Positions 25,711-34,715 of a stretch of DNA of 64,000 nucleotides are shown here, one piece after another (the stretch's first letter is position 1; the number at the start of each line of letters is the position of its first letter). Made by a program: the position numbers and the translations under genes. This DNA is from Paenibacillus sp. MBLB1832 (GTDB lineage Bacteria > Bacillota > Bacilli > Paenibacillales > NBRC-103111). Below the pieces are notes generated by a model. That model ran no database searches and was not told where the DNA came from. It was given only the letters and a program-made list of their open reading frames with translations. The DNA is taken from NCBI RefSeq assembly GCF_032271945.1, contig NZ_CP130319.1, positions 5,659,001 through 5,723,000 of the forward strand, written 5' to 3'.

Positions 25711-27102
25711 TCATGTGCGCGCCTGGATAAAAATCCGGAACACCGTACCCTTCTGTGGCCCCGACTCCACGTGAAGAGTGCCTCCATGGGCTTCAATGAT
25801 ATGCTTGCAGATCGTCAGCCCCAGCCCAGCTCCTGTTCGGTTTCGGCTCTCATCGGCCTTATAGAAACGGTCGAACAAATAAGGCAGTTTCTCCTCTGGA
25901 ATGCCTGGGCCATTATCCCACACCTCGATCCATCGCTCCTGGCGCATGACCCTGACGCGAATGCCCGCGCTGCTCCCTTCAGGGATATGGTTAATCGCAT
26001 TATCGAGCAGATTAATGAGCACCTGCCGGAGCCGGTCACCGTCCGCGTGAGCCACATAAGGGCCATCCGCTGCTGCGTGCAGCTCAATCTGTTTGGCCTT
26101 CGCCTTCATCGTCAGTTGCGTCACAACGAGGCTCGCCAGCTCAGGAACATCGACCTCGCCGATGGTGAGCTGGACTTTTTTCTCCTCGAACGAGGACAGC
26201 TCCAGAAGGTCCTGGACGAGTCGAGTTAATCGCAATGTCTCCTGCAGGGAGACATCTATATATTCTTTGGCGTCCTCGGGCTCGACCACGCCATCTGTAA
26301 TCCCTTGCAGCGAAGCTCGGATCGTCGTCAGCGGCGTCCGCAGCTCGTGGGAAATTTCCGAGAGGAACCGCTTGCGGCCTTCCTCGACTTTCTGCAATTT
26401 GCCTGCCATGCGGTTCAATGAGCCGGCCAACGAGGCAATTTCGTCCTTGCCTCGCACAGGCACCCTGCCGCTAAAATCACCAAGCGCCAGCGCCTCCGCG
26501 GTCTTGCTCATCTCTTGAATCGGCTTTACAAAATGCCGAGAAACGAAGTACAGCCCGGCAATGGCCAGCATGGCCACCACAAGGGCGGCGATATAAATGG
26601 CGCGATTGATGCCATTTATCGTGCCTTGAATATTTTGCAGCGGCGTATATAAGAATATCGCCCCAACGATCCGACTGTCCTGCAGGACAGGACGTCCGAC
26701 GATTAGCATTTTAGCCGTACTATTCTGGGCAAAATTACTCCGCACCGTCACGGTCTCCCCCGTGAGGACCTTCTCTACCCACGCCAGCTTGGCGGGGGTT
26801 TCGCCGATCGACTGGATTTTGTCCAGCGCCGCTTTCGGATGCTTCACGACCGAGACGCGCACGTTCGACGTTTTTTCTATCGTACTAATTTGCTTGCGGA
26901 AGTCCTTCAGCTGGATCGAACTATCGAATAAATCCTTTGCCAACTCCTCCACCTGCTCCACTTTCTCTTGCAGCAGCTTCTCACTTCGATCGTACGTCAT
27001 CTGCTTCATGGTGTAGGAAATGGCCCCCGAAATCGCGAGGATCGACACCAGCGTGATGGATATGTAAAGGAATAGCATCTTACGGTAAAAAGAATTCAGC
27101 AT
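25711..27102 (-). CDS. Sensor histidine kinase
   Basis: 463 residues: TM1 about 10-30, an extracytoplasmic sensor of about 130 residues, TM2 about 165-185, HAMP, then HisKA with SEISHELRTPLTT (phospho-His about 247). The ATPase has N-box NLLDNAINH, WDNGPGIPEE, the FDRFYK F-box and GAGLGLTICKHI. It autophosphorylates and passes phosphate to the response regulator encoded just upstream, whose stop overlaps this start by seven bases. The signal is unknown; the secreted repeat protein downstream may be a target. Confidence 0.92.
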   Translation of the reverse strand: MLNSFYRKMLFLYISITLVSILAISGAISYTMKQMTYDRSEKLLQEKVEQVEELAKDLFDSSIQLKDFRKQISTIEKTSNVRVSVVKHPKAALDKIQSIGETPAKLAWVEKVLTGETVTVRSNFAQNSTAKMLIVGRPVLQDSRIVGAIFLYTPLQNIQGTINGINRAIYIAALVVAMLAIAGLYFVSRHFVKPIQEMSKTAEALALGDFSGRVPVRGKDEIASLAGSLNRMAGKLQKVEEGRKRFLSEISHELRTPLTTIRASLQGITDGVVEPEDAKEYIDVSLQETLRLTRLVQDLLELSSFEEKKVQLTIGEVDVPELASLVVTQLTMKAKAKQIELHAAADGPYVAHADGDRLRQVLINLLDNAINHIPEGSSAGIRVRVMRQERWIEVWDNGPGIPEEKLPYLFDRFYKADESRNRTGAGLGLTICKHIIEAHGGTLHVESGPQKGTVFRIFIQART

Positions 27103-27800
27103 GCCCCAGGCTCCTCAAATTTGTAGCCAACGCCCCAGACCGTGCGAATGTTCCAGTCTTCCTTGCGCTCTGTGAGCGCGGATAGCTTCTGGCGCAGCCT
27201 TTTGATGTAAAGGTCAACCACGCGATCCTCTCCTTCGAAGTCCCAGCCCCAGATCTTGGCAATCAGATCCTCGCGGGTGAACACCTGATTCGGGTTCCGC
27301 ACGAAAAACAGCAGGAGCTCATACTCCTTCTTCGGCAGGGGCACCATTCGCCCTTCAACCGTCACCTCATGGCCAATGCTATCCACGCGCAAGCTGCCGA
27401 TCTCATACACATGCGCTGTGGGCATCACTTGGGCGCGAAGCCCTGTCCGACGGAGAATCGACGTGACCCGTGCAACCAGCTCATTGGGATCAAATGGTTT
27501 AACGAGATAATCGTCAGCTCCCATCTGCAGCCCCTCGATGCGTTCGTCCACATGGCCCCGCGCCGTCAACATCAGAATCGGGACATCGCTCTTCGCTCGG
27601 ATGCTTTGGCACACCGACCAGCCATCTCGCTTCGGCATCATCACGTCGAGCACAATGAAATCCGGCCGCAGCTCTTCGAACTTGTGAAGCGCCTCCTCGC
27701 CATCATGAGCGGTAATAACCCGATATCCGTTTTTCTCCAAATATAGCTTCGTTATTTTACAAATATTCAAATCATCATCGACGACCAGAACCGTTGTCAC
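27096..27800 (-). CDS. OmpR/PhoB-type response regulator
   Basis: 234 residues from GTG 27800 (AAGGAG twelve bases upstream; the longer frame has no site). The receiver domain has acidic residues VVDDD near 7-11, phospho-Asp in FIVLDVMMPKRDG (about 52) and Lys in DDYLVKPFDP (about 101). The C-terminal winged helix ends VVDLYIKRLRQKL and RTVWGVGYKFE. It forms a pair with the overlapping kinase gene. Confidence 0.93.
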   Translation of the reverse strand: MTTVLVVDDDLNICKITKLYLEKNGYRVITAHDGEEALHKFEELRPDFIVLDVMMPKRDGWSVCQSIRAKSDVPILMLTARGHVDERIEGLQMGADDYLVKPFDPNELVARVTSILRRTGLRAQVMPTAHVYEIGSLRVDSIGHEVTVEGRMVPLPKKEYELLLFFVRNPNQVFTREDLIAKIWGWDFEGEDRVVDLYIKRLRQKLSALTERKEDWNIRTVWGVGYKFEEPGAC

Positions 27801-27962
27801 GCTTATGCCACACTCCTTTTTTGAACAACTAGATTCCCTTATTATACGAAATAAATGTGAAGAAACTATTACCATTTGCACATTTTTAAGGTCGTAGTGA
27901 AATCTACCACTCGGGCACCTTCCTTCTCGCATTTACTATAGAGAAAGGAAGGAGGTGATACG

Positions 27963-28316
27963 ATGTCTACCTATCCACTTCGTCCTATGAAAGCTGATAA
28001 GGGTCAAGGAAGAGTACGTTATGCGATGCCCAAAACCTTGCTTAGATCAACTCCGCGACTTAATCGTTTTACTGTCCTGTGGGTGAACCAAGCAGGTGTG
28101 CCGTTTAACACAACGGGCTTCTTCTGCGTAGCCAGCACGCTTGGCGGTGTTCGCCTTGCAACTGTTCGCTTCGACAGCTTCGGCACAGCGGTGTTCAACA
28201 CAATTGCCACACCAACGAATCGCGCGCTGATTATCCGCACCTTTAATCGTAATGGCGTCTTGTTCCGCACACGTTTTGTGCCTGCTCGTGTTTCTGCTTT
28301 TGCTATTATTGGGTAG
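27963..28316 (+). CDS. Unknown 117-residue protein with full-length Shine-Dalgarno
   Basis: ATG 27963 is preceded by AAGGAGGTGAT, the entire anti-Shine-Dalgarno complement, so strong translation is expected. The protein has a basic N-terminus (PLRPMKADKGQGRVRY). About 80 residues follow rich in Phe, Val, Thr and Asn, alternating in a beta-strand pattern, with repeated NT and F-N-T segments (VPFNTTGFF, AVFNTIAT, RTFNRNGVLF). There is no signal peptide, membrane helix or cysteine cluster apart from one Cys. It could be a spore-surface or appendage-type structural protein, but this is inference only. Confidence 0.6.
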   Translation: MSTYPLRPMKADKGQGRVRYAMPKTLLRSTPRLNRFTVLWVNQAGVPFNTTGFFCVASTLGGVRLATVRFDSFGTAVFNTIATPTNRALIIRTFNRNGVLFRTRFVPARVSAFAIIG

Positions 28317-28343
28317 TGCTTCAAGTGAGGCGGCGAAAGGTCC

Positions 28344-28532
28344 ATGTTGTAGTTTATACACCATGATCAAGGCATTTGGGGCTAGATGCTACCTGAAGTT
28401 GTAGTTCATACAACATTCTGAGGCTATTCAGCCTCAAAATGCCCTTTTCAGCCAATATTGTTGCACAACATGCAGCATTGAAGCTCCAAACGGTCATATT
28501 CCAGCAATAATGATGCGTAGAGTGCAACATTA
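28344..28532. repeat. Intergenic head array D1 (GTTGTA-TACAAC type, four heads)
   Basis: In the gap between convergent genes (28316 and 28638). Heads are centred at about 28354 (TGTAGTTTATACA), 28406 (GTTGTAGTTCATACAAC), 28468 and 28520 (degenerate, GTTGCACAACATGCAGC and GATGCGTAGAGTGCAAC). They are spaced 52, 62 and 52 bases. The rest of the gap is a glnS terminator. Confidence 0.7.
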
Positions 28533-28576
28533 TTGCTGGGAATAAGGCGAAGGGTTCATGCGTCATGCGCAAAAAT

Positions 28577-28618
28577 AGCCCCGCAACTCCTGCACATTCG
28601 CAGGATTGCGGGGCTTTA
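28577..28618. terminator. Bidirectional terminator at the glnS 3' end
   Basis: AGCCCCGCAA and TTGCGGGGCT, with TCCTGC/GCAGGA continuing the stem, flanked by TTT on the plus strand; on the minus strand it lies 20 bases past the glnS stop. The apex contains the B-type head TGCACATTCGCA. Confidence 0.8.
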
Positions 28619-28637
28619 AGCTGCACCCGTTCGTTAA

Positions 28638-30311
28638 TTACACAACGAACGAACTTTTCAACGAAACGATCAAGTTGAACACAAGATGATCGGGTGTCGT
28701 GTACTTCGGATCCACGTTGAAGTATCCGTGGCGGAAGAACTGGAACTTGTCATGCGGAGCTGCGCTCTTCATGTTGTCTTCCACGAAGCCTTGCACGATT
28801 TGCAAGGAGTTCGGGTTCAAGTTCTCGAGGAACGATGCCCCTTCTTCGCCCTCCTCGTCATCCAAGATCAGTGGCTCGTATAAGCGGAACTCCGCAGGGA
28901 CGGCGCTCTTCGCATCGACCCAGTGGATCGTGCCTTTCACTTTGCGGCCAGTGAAGCCGCTGCCGCTCTTGGTCTCGACGTCATAGGTGCAATGCAGCTC
29001 AATGACGTTGCCATCAGCATCCTTGACGAAGTCGTTGCACTTGATGAAGTAGGCGTTTTTCAAACGCACTTCGTTGCCAGGGAAGAGACGGAAATATTTC
29101 GCCGGCGGATTTTCCATGAAATCGTCTTGCTCGATATAAATCTCACGAGAGAACGGGATCATACGGTTGCCCATCTCCGGATTCTCGGAGTTGTTATCGG
29201 CTTCCAGCATCTCCACGCCATCCTCCGGATAGTTGGTGATGATGACTTTCAGCGGATTGAGCACGCCCATCGTGCGCAGCGCCTTCAACTTCAAATCCTC
29301 GCGGATGAAGTGATCCAGCATTTTTGCATCGACGACGCTGTAGCTGCGGGCTACGCCGATTTCGCGCGCGAAATTGCGGATCGACTCTGGCGTATAGCCA
29401 CGGCGGCGAAGGCCAGAGATAGTCGGCATTCGCGGATCGTCCCAACCGTCAACCGCTTTCTCGTCGACGAGTTGTTTCAGCTTTCTTTTGCTCATCACCG
29501 TATTCGTTAAGTTCAAGCGTGCAAATTCATACTGTCTCGGCACATTCGGCATCTCGCACTCACGAATGACCCAGTCGTAGAACGGACGTTGATCTTCAAA
29601 TTCTAATGTACAAATGGAGTGCGTAACGCCCTCAATCGCGTCCTCTAACGGATGTGCAAATGCGTACATTGGGTAGATGCACCAAGTATCTCCCGTATTA
29701 TGATGGTGCGCATGCAAGACACGGTAAATTACCGGATCGCGGAAGTTGATGTTCGGTGAGGACATGTCGATTTTGGCGCGAAGCACGCGCTCGCCATCTT
29801 TGAACTCGCCTGCGCGCATCCGCTCAAACAAAGCAAGATTCTCTTCTACCGAGCGATCACGATGCGGACTGTTTGTCCCAGGTTGTGTCAGTGTTCCACG
29901 CGTTTCACGGATTTCGTCGGCCGTTTGGTCGTCTACGAAAGCTAGACCCTTGCGAATCAACACCAGCGCGCGTTGGTACATTTCCTCGAAATAATCCGAT
30001 GCAAAAAACAAGCCATCCCATTCAAAGCCAAGCCAAGCTACATCAGCTTTAATGGACTCTACATACTCCGTATCTTCCTTCACGGGGTTCGTATCGTCAA
30101 AGCGCAGATTCGTTCTTCCCTTGAATTCATCCGCTAGTTCAAAATTAAGACAAATCGACTTCGCATGTCCTATATGAAGGTAACCGTTCGGCTCCGGGGG
30201 AAATCGGGTCACGATCTGACTTACTTTGCCTGATTTCAAATCTTCGTTTACAATGTTCTTAATGAAATTCGATGGCGTGCTTACATTAGCTTCCGCGTTT
30301 TTCGTTTCCAT
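28638..30311 (-). CDS. glnS: Glutaminyl-tRNA synthetase
   Basis: 557 residues, the normal length for bacterial GlnRS. The class I motifs are HIGH at 46-49 in [15 protein letters not shown] and VMSKRKL (KMSKS equivalent, about residue 268). The presence of NIDAK-like [13 protein letters not shown], the tight binding of Gln-specific [13 protein letters not shown] and a C-terminal beta-barrel anticodon domain separate it from GltX. It charges tRNA-Gln directly. Many Bacillota use only the GatCAB route, so a GlnRS is noteworthy but known in Paenibacillus. It is divergent from the next gene, with 84 bases between starts. Confidence 0.93.
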   Translation of the reverse strand: METKNAEANVSTPSNFIKNIVNEDLKSGKVSQIVTRFPPEPNGYLHIGHAKSICLNFELADEFKGRTNLRFDDTNPVKEDTEYVESIKADVAWLGFEWDGLFFASDYFEEMYQRALVLIRKGLAFVDDQTADEIRETRGTLTQPGTNSPHRDRSVEENLALFERMRAGEFKDGERVLRAKIDMSSPNINFRDPVIYRVLHAHHHNTGDTWCIYPMYAFAHPLEDAIEGVTHSICTLEFEDQRPFYDWVIRECEMPNVPRQYEFARLNLTNTVMSKRKLKQLVDEKAVDGWDDPRMPTISGLRRRGYTPESIRNFAREIGVARSYSVVDAKMLDHFIREDLKLKALRTMGVLNPLKVIITNYPEDGVEMLEADNNSENPEMGNRMIPFSREIYIEQDDFMENPPAKYFRLFPGNEVRLKNAYFIKCNDFVKDADGNVIELHCTYDVETKSGSGFTGRKVKGTIHWVDAKSAVPAEFRLYEPLILDDEEGEEGASFLENLNPNSLQIVQGFVEDNMKSAAPHDKFQFFRHGYFNVDPKYTTPDHLVFNLIVSLKSSFVV

Positions 30312-30395
30312 ATGTGCCCAGCCTTTCTCCCACGGGTTAAAGTTTTATTAACTATCATACACTATATGGTACTCAAATATAAAGGAGCCAATGCG

Positions 30396-31625
30396 ATGGA
30401 GTCATTCGACTACTATTTAGATCAATATGCAGAGCTTGCGATACGCGTAGGATTAAATGTTCAAAAGGATCAAACCGTCGTCATCACGACGCCGATCGCC
30501 TGTGCAGATTTCGTCCGCAAGCTGGCGAAGAAGGCTTATGAAGCCGGTGCCAAAGACGTTGTTGTCGATTGGGACGACGACGAAGTAAAGGCGCTTCGTT
30601 TGAAGCATGCACCCGAAGATACATTGAAGACATATCCGATGTGGCGAGCGACGGGCCTGGAGGAAATGGCCAGAGATGGCGCCGCGTTCCTTTCCGTGTA
30701 TGCGCCAAACTCGGAGCTACTCAAAGATGTAGCGCCAGATCGTGTCGCGATGTCGAGCAAAGCAGCTGCTACCGCGCGCGAAGGCTACCTGCAATATGTA
30801 CGCGGTAATAAGGTGAACTGGCTGCTCGTGTCGTATCCAACCGCCGAATGGAGTGCGAAGGTATTCCCAGGTCTGGACGAGTCCGAGCGGATTACGAAGC
30901 TGTGGGAGCAAATCTTCACGCTGACGCGCGTGGATCAGGCGGATCCTGTTGCCGCATGGAAAACGCACATCGATACGTTAACCGCTAAGCAGCAATCGCT
31001 GAACAGCCATAAGTTTAAGCAGCTGCATTTTCAAGCACCAGGCACAGACCTGTACATAGAGCTAGCACCGAAGCATCAATGGGTGGCCGCAGGCAGCGAA
31101 TCGGAGAAAGGGATTTTCTTCGTGCCGAATATTCCAACGGAGGAAGTATTCACGATGCCAGCCCGTAACGGAACGAACGGAACAGTTCGCAGCACGTTGC
31201 CGCTGAGCTATCAAGGCTCCCTGATCGATGGCTTCTCCCTCACCTTCAAGGACGGCCGCGTCGTAGAAGCGACAGCAGAAATAGGCCAAGAAGTGCTGGA
31301 CAACATGCTGAACATGGATGAGGGCGCTCGTTACTTAGGCGAAGTGGCCCTCGTACCATACGATTCGCCGATTTCCCAATCGGGGATCATCTACTACAAC
31401 ACCCTGTTTGACGAAAATGCTTCCTGCCACGTCGCACTCGGTAACGCCTACCCGTTCACGATCGAGGGTGGAACGACGATGACACCAGAGGAACTCGCTG
31501 AGAACGGTTATAACAAAAGCTTAATCCACGTTGACTTCATGATCGGCTCACCCGATATGGAGATTGACGGGATTATGGCGGATGGCACGCGCTTGCCTGT
31601 GTTCCGCAAGGGGAACTGGGCATAA
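30396..31625 (+). CDS. M29-family aminopeptidase (AmpS/PepS type)
   Basis: 409 residues from ATG 30396 (AAAGGAG eight bases upstream). It matches thermophilic aminopeptidases: N-terminal domain beginning FDYYLDQYAELAIRVGLNVQ, then the metal-site half with IPTEEVFTMPAR (about 258-269), DEGARYLGEVALVP (about 315-328), and CHVALGNAYP and HVDFMIG near the end. These Glu, His and Asp residues bind the two metal ions. It removes N-terminal residues from peptides in the cytoplasm. Confidence 0.92.
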   Translation: MESFDYYLDQYAELAIRVGLNVQKDQTVVITTPIACADFVRKLAKKAYEAGAKDVVVDWDDDEVKALRLKHAPEDTLKTYPMWRATGLEEMARDGAAFLSVYAPNSELLKDVAPDRVAMSSKAAATAREGYLQYVRGNKVNWLLVSYPTAEWSAKVFPGLDESERITKLWEQIFTLTRVDQADPVAAWKTHIDTLTAKQQSLNSHKFKQLHFQAPGTDLYIELAPKHQWVAAGSESEKGIFFVPNIPTEEVFTMPARNGTNGTVRSTLPLSYQGSLIDGFSLTFKDGRVVEATAEIGQEVLDNMLNMDEGARYLGEVALVPYDSPISQSGIIYYNTLFDENASCHVALGNAYPFTIEGGTTMTPEELAENGYNKSLIHVDFMIGSPDMEIDGIMADGTRLPVFRKGNWA

Positions 31626-31629
31626 AAAA

Positions 31630-31676
31630 GAAGACCGTACCTGCCTGGCAGAAACCAGGTGGTTGCGGTCTTTTTG
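31630..31676. terminator. Bidirectional terminator between the aminopeptidase and the secreted protein
   Basis: AAGACCG and CGGTCTT outer arms and TGCCTGG/CCAGGTG inner arms, then TTTTT on the plus strand and A residues on the other side. Confidence 0.8.
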
Positions 31677-31680
31677 TTCA

Positions 31681-32535
31681 TCAATCCTCGTCTTCAGGGC
31701 CCGGCGGGCGCATCAAGCTCGTCTTCACTGTCTGCACGACAGCGGCCTCTTTCAACTTCCACGCGTTCCCCTTCCACTTCCATACCGATGTCACGTACCC
31801 CAGTGTATCCGCATTTGCGATACCTGTAATCCGTTGAACACCTTTCAATTCGCAGAAACCATCCAGATCCACATCGACAGGCTTCAATTGACTGTAGTCA
31901 TCAACGTTAACGATGATCGGCTTCACCACCTTGCCGTGGCTGTAAATCCCAAACTGCTCATACGCCTCCTTGCGATCTGCGATATCGAGCGTAAACGATT
32001 TGCCGGTCTCTTGGATTTTCATTTTCACCTTATAGTTCTTCTTGAAGGTGGCGTCAGCATGCAGCGGACCAGGCATCGGGATCGCGGTTGGTACGTTATT
32101 TTTCAGGGAATAGATATGATTCGTCGTGTACCCGCCGCTGCCCCCCGTATCCGAGGTAACATAGATTTGCGGCATGCCGTCATGGATAAAATCACAAAAA
32201 TCCATCTTTGGATTGTACCCGCCTGGCAGCGGAATTACGACCTGAGCCTGGTTTTGACCCACGATCGCGATAAATAACTTATCAAAGTAGGCGGTATTCG
32301 GGTCGGATTGCCAGCCAACTAAAGAAACGACCTCGAATTGGCCATCCCCAGTGACGTCGATTTCGCGCGTCTGGATTAGCTTGCCCTGCCCTTGAGGCGG
32401 TGTGGGCTGCACAGCAGGCGGCGGGAGTTTCTGTGCATAGGCGAGATCGGCCCCCATTACGGACATACCGCTCAAGCCAACACTGATGGCTGCGGTGTAT
32501 AGCGCGATTTTAAACATTTTTGCAGGTGAAATCAT
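31681..32535 (-). CDS. Secreted FG-GAP/VCBS-like repeat protein
   Basis: 284 residues from ATG 32535 (GAGGGGA about ten bases upstream; ATG 32562 is an alternative). A signal peptide spans about residues 1-32 (ending ADLAYAQ). After a Pro/Gln linker come repeats containing the D-x-T-G-D-G-x-x-E calcium-loop pattern (VTGDGQFEVV, VDLDGFCELKG), as in FG-GAP or VCBS propeller repeats. There are no catalytic residues. It probably sits outside the cell and binds a ligand or protein; the role is unknown. Confidence 0.65.
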   Translation of the reverse strand: MISPAKMFKIALYTAAISVGLSGMSVMGADLAYAQKLPPPAVQPTPPQGQGKLIQTREIDVTGDGQFEVVSLVGWQSDPNTAYFDKLFIAIVGQNQAQVVIPLPGGYNPKMDFCDFIHDGMPQIYVTSDTGGSGGYTTNHIYSLKNNVPTAIPMPGPLHADATFKKNYKVKMKIQETGKSFTLDIADRKEAYEQFGIYSHGKVVKPIIVNVDDYSQLKPVDVDLDGFCELKGVQRITGIANADTLGYVTSVWKWKGNAWKLKEAAVVQTVKTSLMRPPGPEDED

Positions 32536-32732
32536 GGGTCGCACATCCCCTCTTGGTGGCATTCATTATGCGGGTTTATTATTTCAAATTTTCCCATGCA
32601 GTATGCGGAGGGGATGGGACGCACTGCAAAATTCGACTTTTACCTGCCATTTGCTTACAGTGAGAAGGAGACACCCCACCTCTGTAGCGAAGAGATAGGT
32701 AGTGAAATTGAAGATTGTAATGAGGTGTTCCT

Positions 32733-33674
32733 TTGAAAATAGATCGTCTACTCGCCATCACCATGCTGTTGCTGAATCGTCGTCGGATCAGTGCCAAAGA
32801 GCTTTCCGAACGATTCGAAGTGTCGCTCCGCACCATCTATCGCGATGTGGAGGCGATTAATCAAGCAGGCATTCCCGTTGTTTCCTATGCAGGCCTCAGC
32901 GGCGGCTATGAAATCATGGATCAGTACCGGATTGACCGCCAGTTCCTGTCCCTCGAAGAGCTTCAATCGATCATCGTTGGGCTCAAAGGGATTCGCGCCT
33001 CCATCGGAGATCAAGAGATCGGCGGTCTGCTCGATAAAGTCGGCGCATTGATCGCCAAATCCGAACATCCTACTGCAGCGCAACTGGGCAGCCAGCTAAT
33101 TCTCGACATGAACCCCTGGGGCAGCGGCCATCAAAATAAAGAGCATCTCCCCTTGCTTCGCACCGCCATTCGGGAGACCAAGCTCGTTTCCTTCTCCTAC
33201 TTGTCCTCGCAAAGCAAAGCCTCGACACGCACCATCGAGCCAATGGGCATCGTTGTGAAGGGATTTGGCTGGTATTTGTACGGCTACTGCCTGCTGCGTA
33301 ACGATTTTCGCGTTTTCCGATTATCTCGGATGGGGGATGTGGAAGTGCATTCTCAAACCTTCGAGCGCAAACAAGAAACGATCGAACAGCTCGAATATGG
33401 ACGAGGTGAGCGCTCCGACCGCACCCTCATTCGACTTGTACTGCATGCCCAGCCCAATGTGAGAGCACAGGTTGAGGATTATTTCCGCCCTGAGGATATT
33501 GCGCTGCAGCCTGACGGCACGCTCATGATTACAGCTACACAGCCCGACGAACCTTGGCTGCATGGCATGCTTTTAGGCTATGGCCCGAGCCTGCGGATCC
33601 TAGAACCGCCTCACATCGCAGTTATCATTAAAGAGAAGGCCGAAAAAATCGTCGCCCTCTATCCGACCCACTGA
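32733..33674 (+). CDS. DeoR/YafY-type regulator with WYL domain
   Basis: 313 residues from TTG 32733 (GAGGTG five bases upstream). An N-terminal helix-turn-helix (ISAKELSERFEVSLRTIYRDVEAI, about 19-42) is followed by a WYL domain (VVKGFGWYLYGYCLLRNDFRVFRLSRM, about 170-196) and a WCX tail. WYL domains sense small ligands or nucleic acid ends. The DinB gene 83 bases downstream, and inverted repeats between them, suggest it regulates that gene. Confidence 0.88.
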   Translation: MKIDRLLAITMLLLNRRRISAKELSERFEVSLRTIYRDVEAINQAGIPVVSYAGLSGGYEIMDQYRIDRQFLSLEELQSIIVGLKGIRASIGDQEIGGLLDKVGALIAKSEHPTAAQLGSQLILDMNPWGSGHQNKEHLPLLRTAIRETKLVSFSYLSSQSKASTRTIEPMGIVVKGFGWYLYGYCLLRNDFRVFRLSRMGDVEVHSQTFERKQETIEQLEYGRGERSDRTLIRLVLHAQPNVRAQVEDYFRPEDIALQPDGTLMITATQPDEPWLHGMLLGYGPSLRILEPPHIAVIIKEKAEKIVALYPTH

Positions 33675-33696
33675 CATTCTGTTGTCAGTGAGGTTT

Positions 33697-33715
33697 GTCT
33701 ATACTGAGGATAGAC
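33697..33715 (+). promoter_or_regulatory. Inverted repeat over the -10 region of the DinB gene
   Basis: GTCTAT-ACTGAGG-ATAGAC is a perfect 6-7-6 inverted repeat; TATACT within it is a likely -10 box. A second dyad CACTGACA/TGTCAGTG at 33669-33690 overlaps the stop codon of the WYL gene. Both are candidate sites for the WYL regulator. Confidence 0.5.
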
Positions 33716-33757
33716 GAAAGAAAAACAAACTGAAAAATTTGAAGGAGGATTTCCCCT

Positions 33758-34258
33758 ATGTACAGAGCGATTGAGGATTTTGTTAACGAGTATACCAATG
33801 AGGCTAAAGCGACCCAGCGTGTGCTGGATGCTCTAACTGATGCTTCCCTTGCGCAGCGTATCACACCCGAGCTTCGCTCCCTTGGCCAAATCGGTTGGCA
33901 TATTGCTACGACGATTCACGAAATGATTTCGCGCACAGGATTAACCTTTGCTTCACCAGAAGGCGAAGAACACGCGCCTGCTTCCGCAGCTACCATTGCT
34001 AGCGCGTATCGTTCTTCGGTTGCTGCGGTTTTAGAGGCCATTCAATCCCAATGGACCGATGCGAAACTCGCGGACAGCAGCGACATGTACGGGGAAATGT
34101 GGCCTAATGCTTTGACCCTGCGTATTTTCCTCTCGCACGAAATCCACCATCGGGGTGAAATGGTCGTGCTGATGCGCCAAGCGGGTCTCCGTGTACCAGA
34201 AATTTATGGTCCGACACGCGAGGATTGGATCGAGCGCGGGATGGAACCGTTGGTGTAG
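33758..34258 (+). CDS. DinB family protein
   Basis: 166 residues, a four-helix bundle. The three metal-binding histidines of DinB/YfiT proteins are seen in IGWHIATT (about His48) and SHEIHHRGEM (about His128 and His132). Members include thiol-S-transferases using bacillithiol; the reaction here is unknown. GAAGGAGG precedes ATG 33758. It follows the WYL regulator gene and is probably controlled by it. Confidence 0.87.
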   Translation: MYRAIEDFVNEYTNEAKATQRVLDALTDASLAQRITPELRSLGQIGWHIATTIHEMISRTGLTFASPEGEEHAPASAATIASAYRSSVAAVLEAIQSQWTDAKLADSSDMYGEMWPNALTLRIFLSHEIHHRGEMVVLMRQAGLRVPEIYGPTREDWIERGMEPLV

Positions 34259-34317
34259 AATTGTAAAGGAGTTGCTTCTCAAGCGGATGCTTGTGGGCGG
34301 CTCTTTTTTGGTGAGAG

Positions 34318-34614
34318 CAGCGGAACCCTGGTTCCGTTTGGAGGGAAAGTCAACAAATAGATGCAACAGCGGAAGAGATGTAACGCCACGGGGTGGCGAT
34401 TGTGTGTGCGTTAGCAGCGATGGCCCCTTCAGGCGGAACGTCGTTCCGCTATTTGCCCGAAATCGCTCTAAAACCGCCTTGTCACGGAACGTCATTCCTC
34501 TAATCAGCCAAAACAAGCGGTAAAACGTCGGAAATCAAAGGAATAGCGCACTCAGCTTCCGTCTACGCGCTAAAATCAATAAATTTGTCGAAATAGCGGA
34601 ACCACGTTCCGTTT
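34318..34614. repeat. Intergenic head array C1 (GGAAC-N3-GTTCC type, six heads)
   Basis: It occupies most of 34259-34715, which has no gene. Heads are centred at about 34328 (GGAACCCTGGTTCC), 34378 (degenerate), 34441 (GGAACGTCGTTCC), 34492 (GGAACGTCATTCC), 34553 (degenerate) and 34604 (GGAACCACGTTCC). Spacings are 50, 63, 51, 61 and 51 bases, so this is the longest array in the window. Spacers contain TTTGTCGAAATAGCGG or TATTTGCCCGAAATCGC. Confidence 0.8.
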
Positions 34615-34715
34615 AAAGAGGGGTTAGGGAGCTGGAAGTATCGCTTGATGGAATACGATTACCAAGCGGGAAGACGCCCCATCCATTATACTGGAATAAA
34701 AAGGAGGCGATTCCG

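Noticed and set aside
28019..28370. Minus-strand frames opposite the 117-residue protein
   Set aside because: The plus-strand frame has the full Shine-Dalgarno site; the opposite frames have none.
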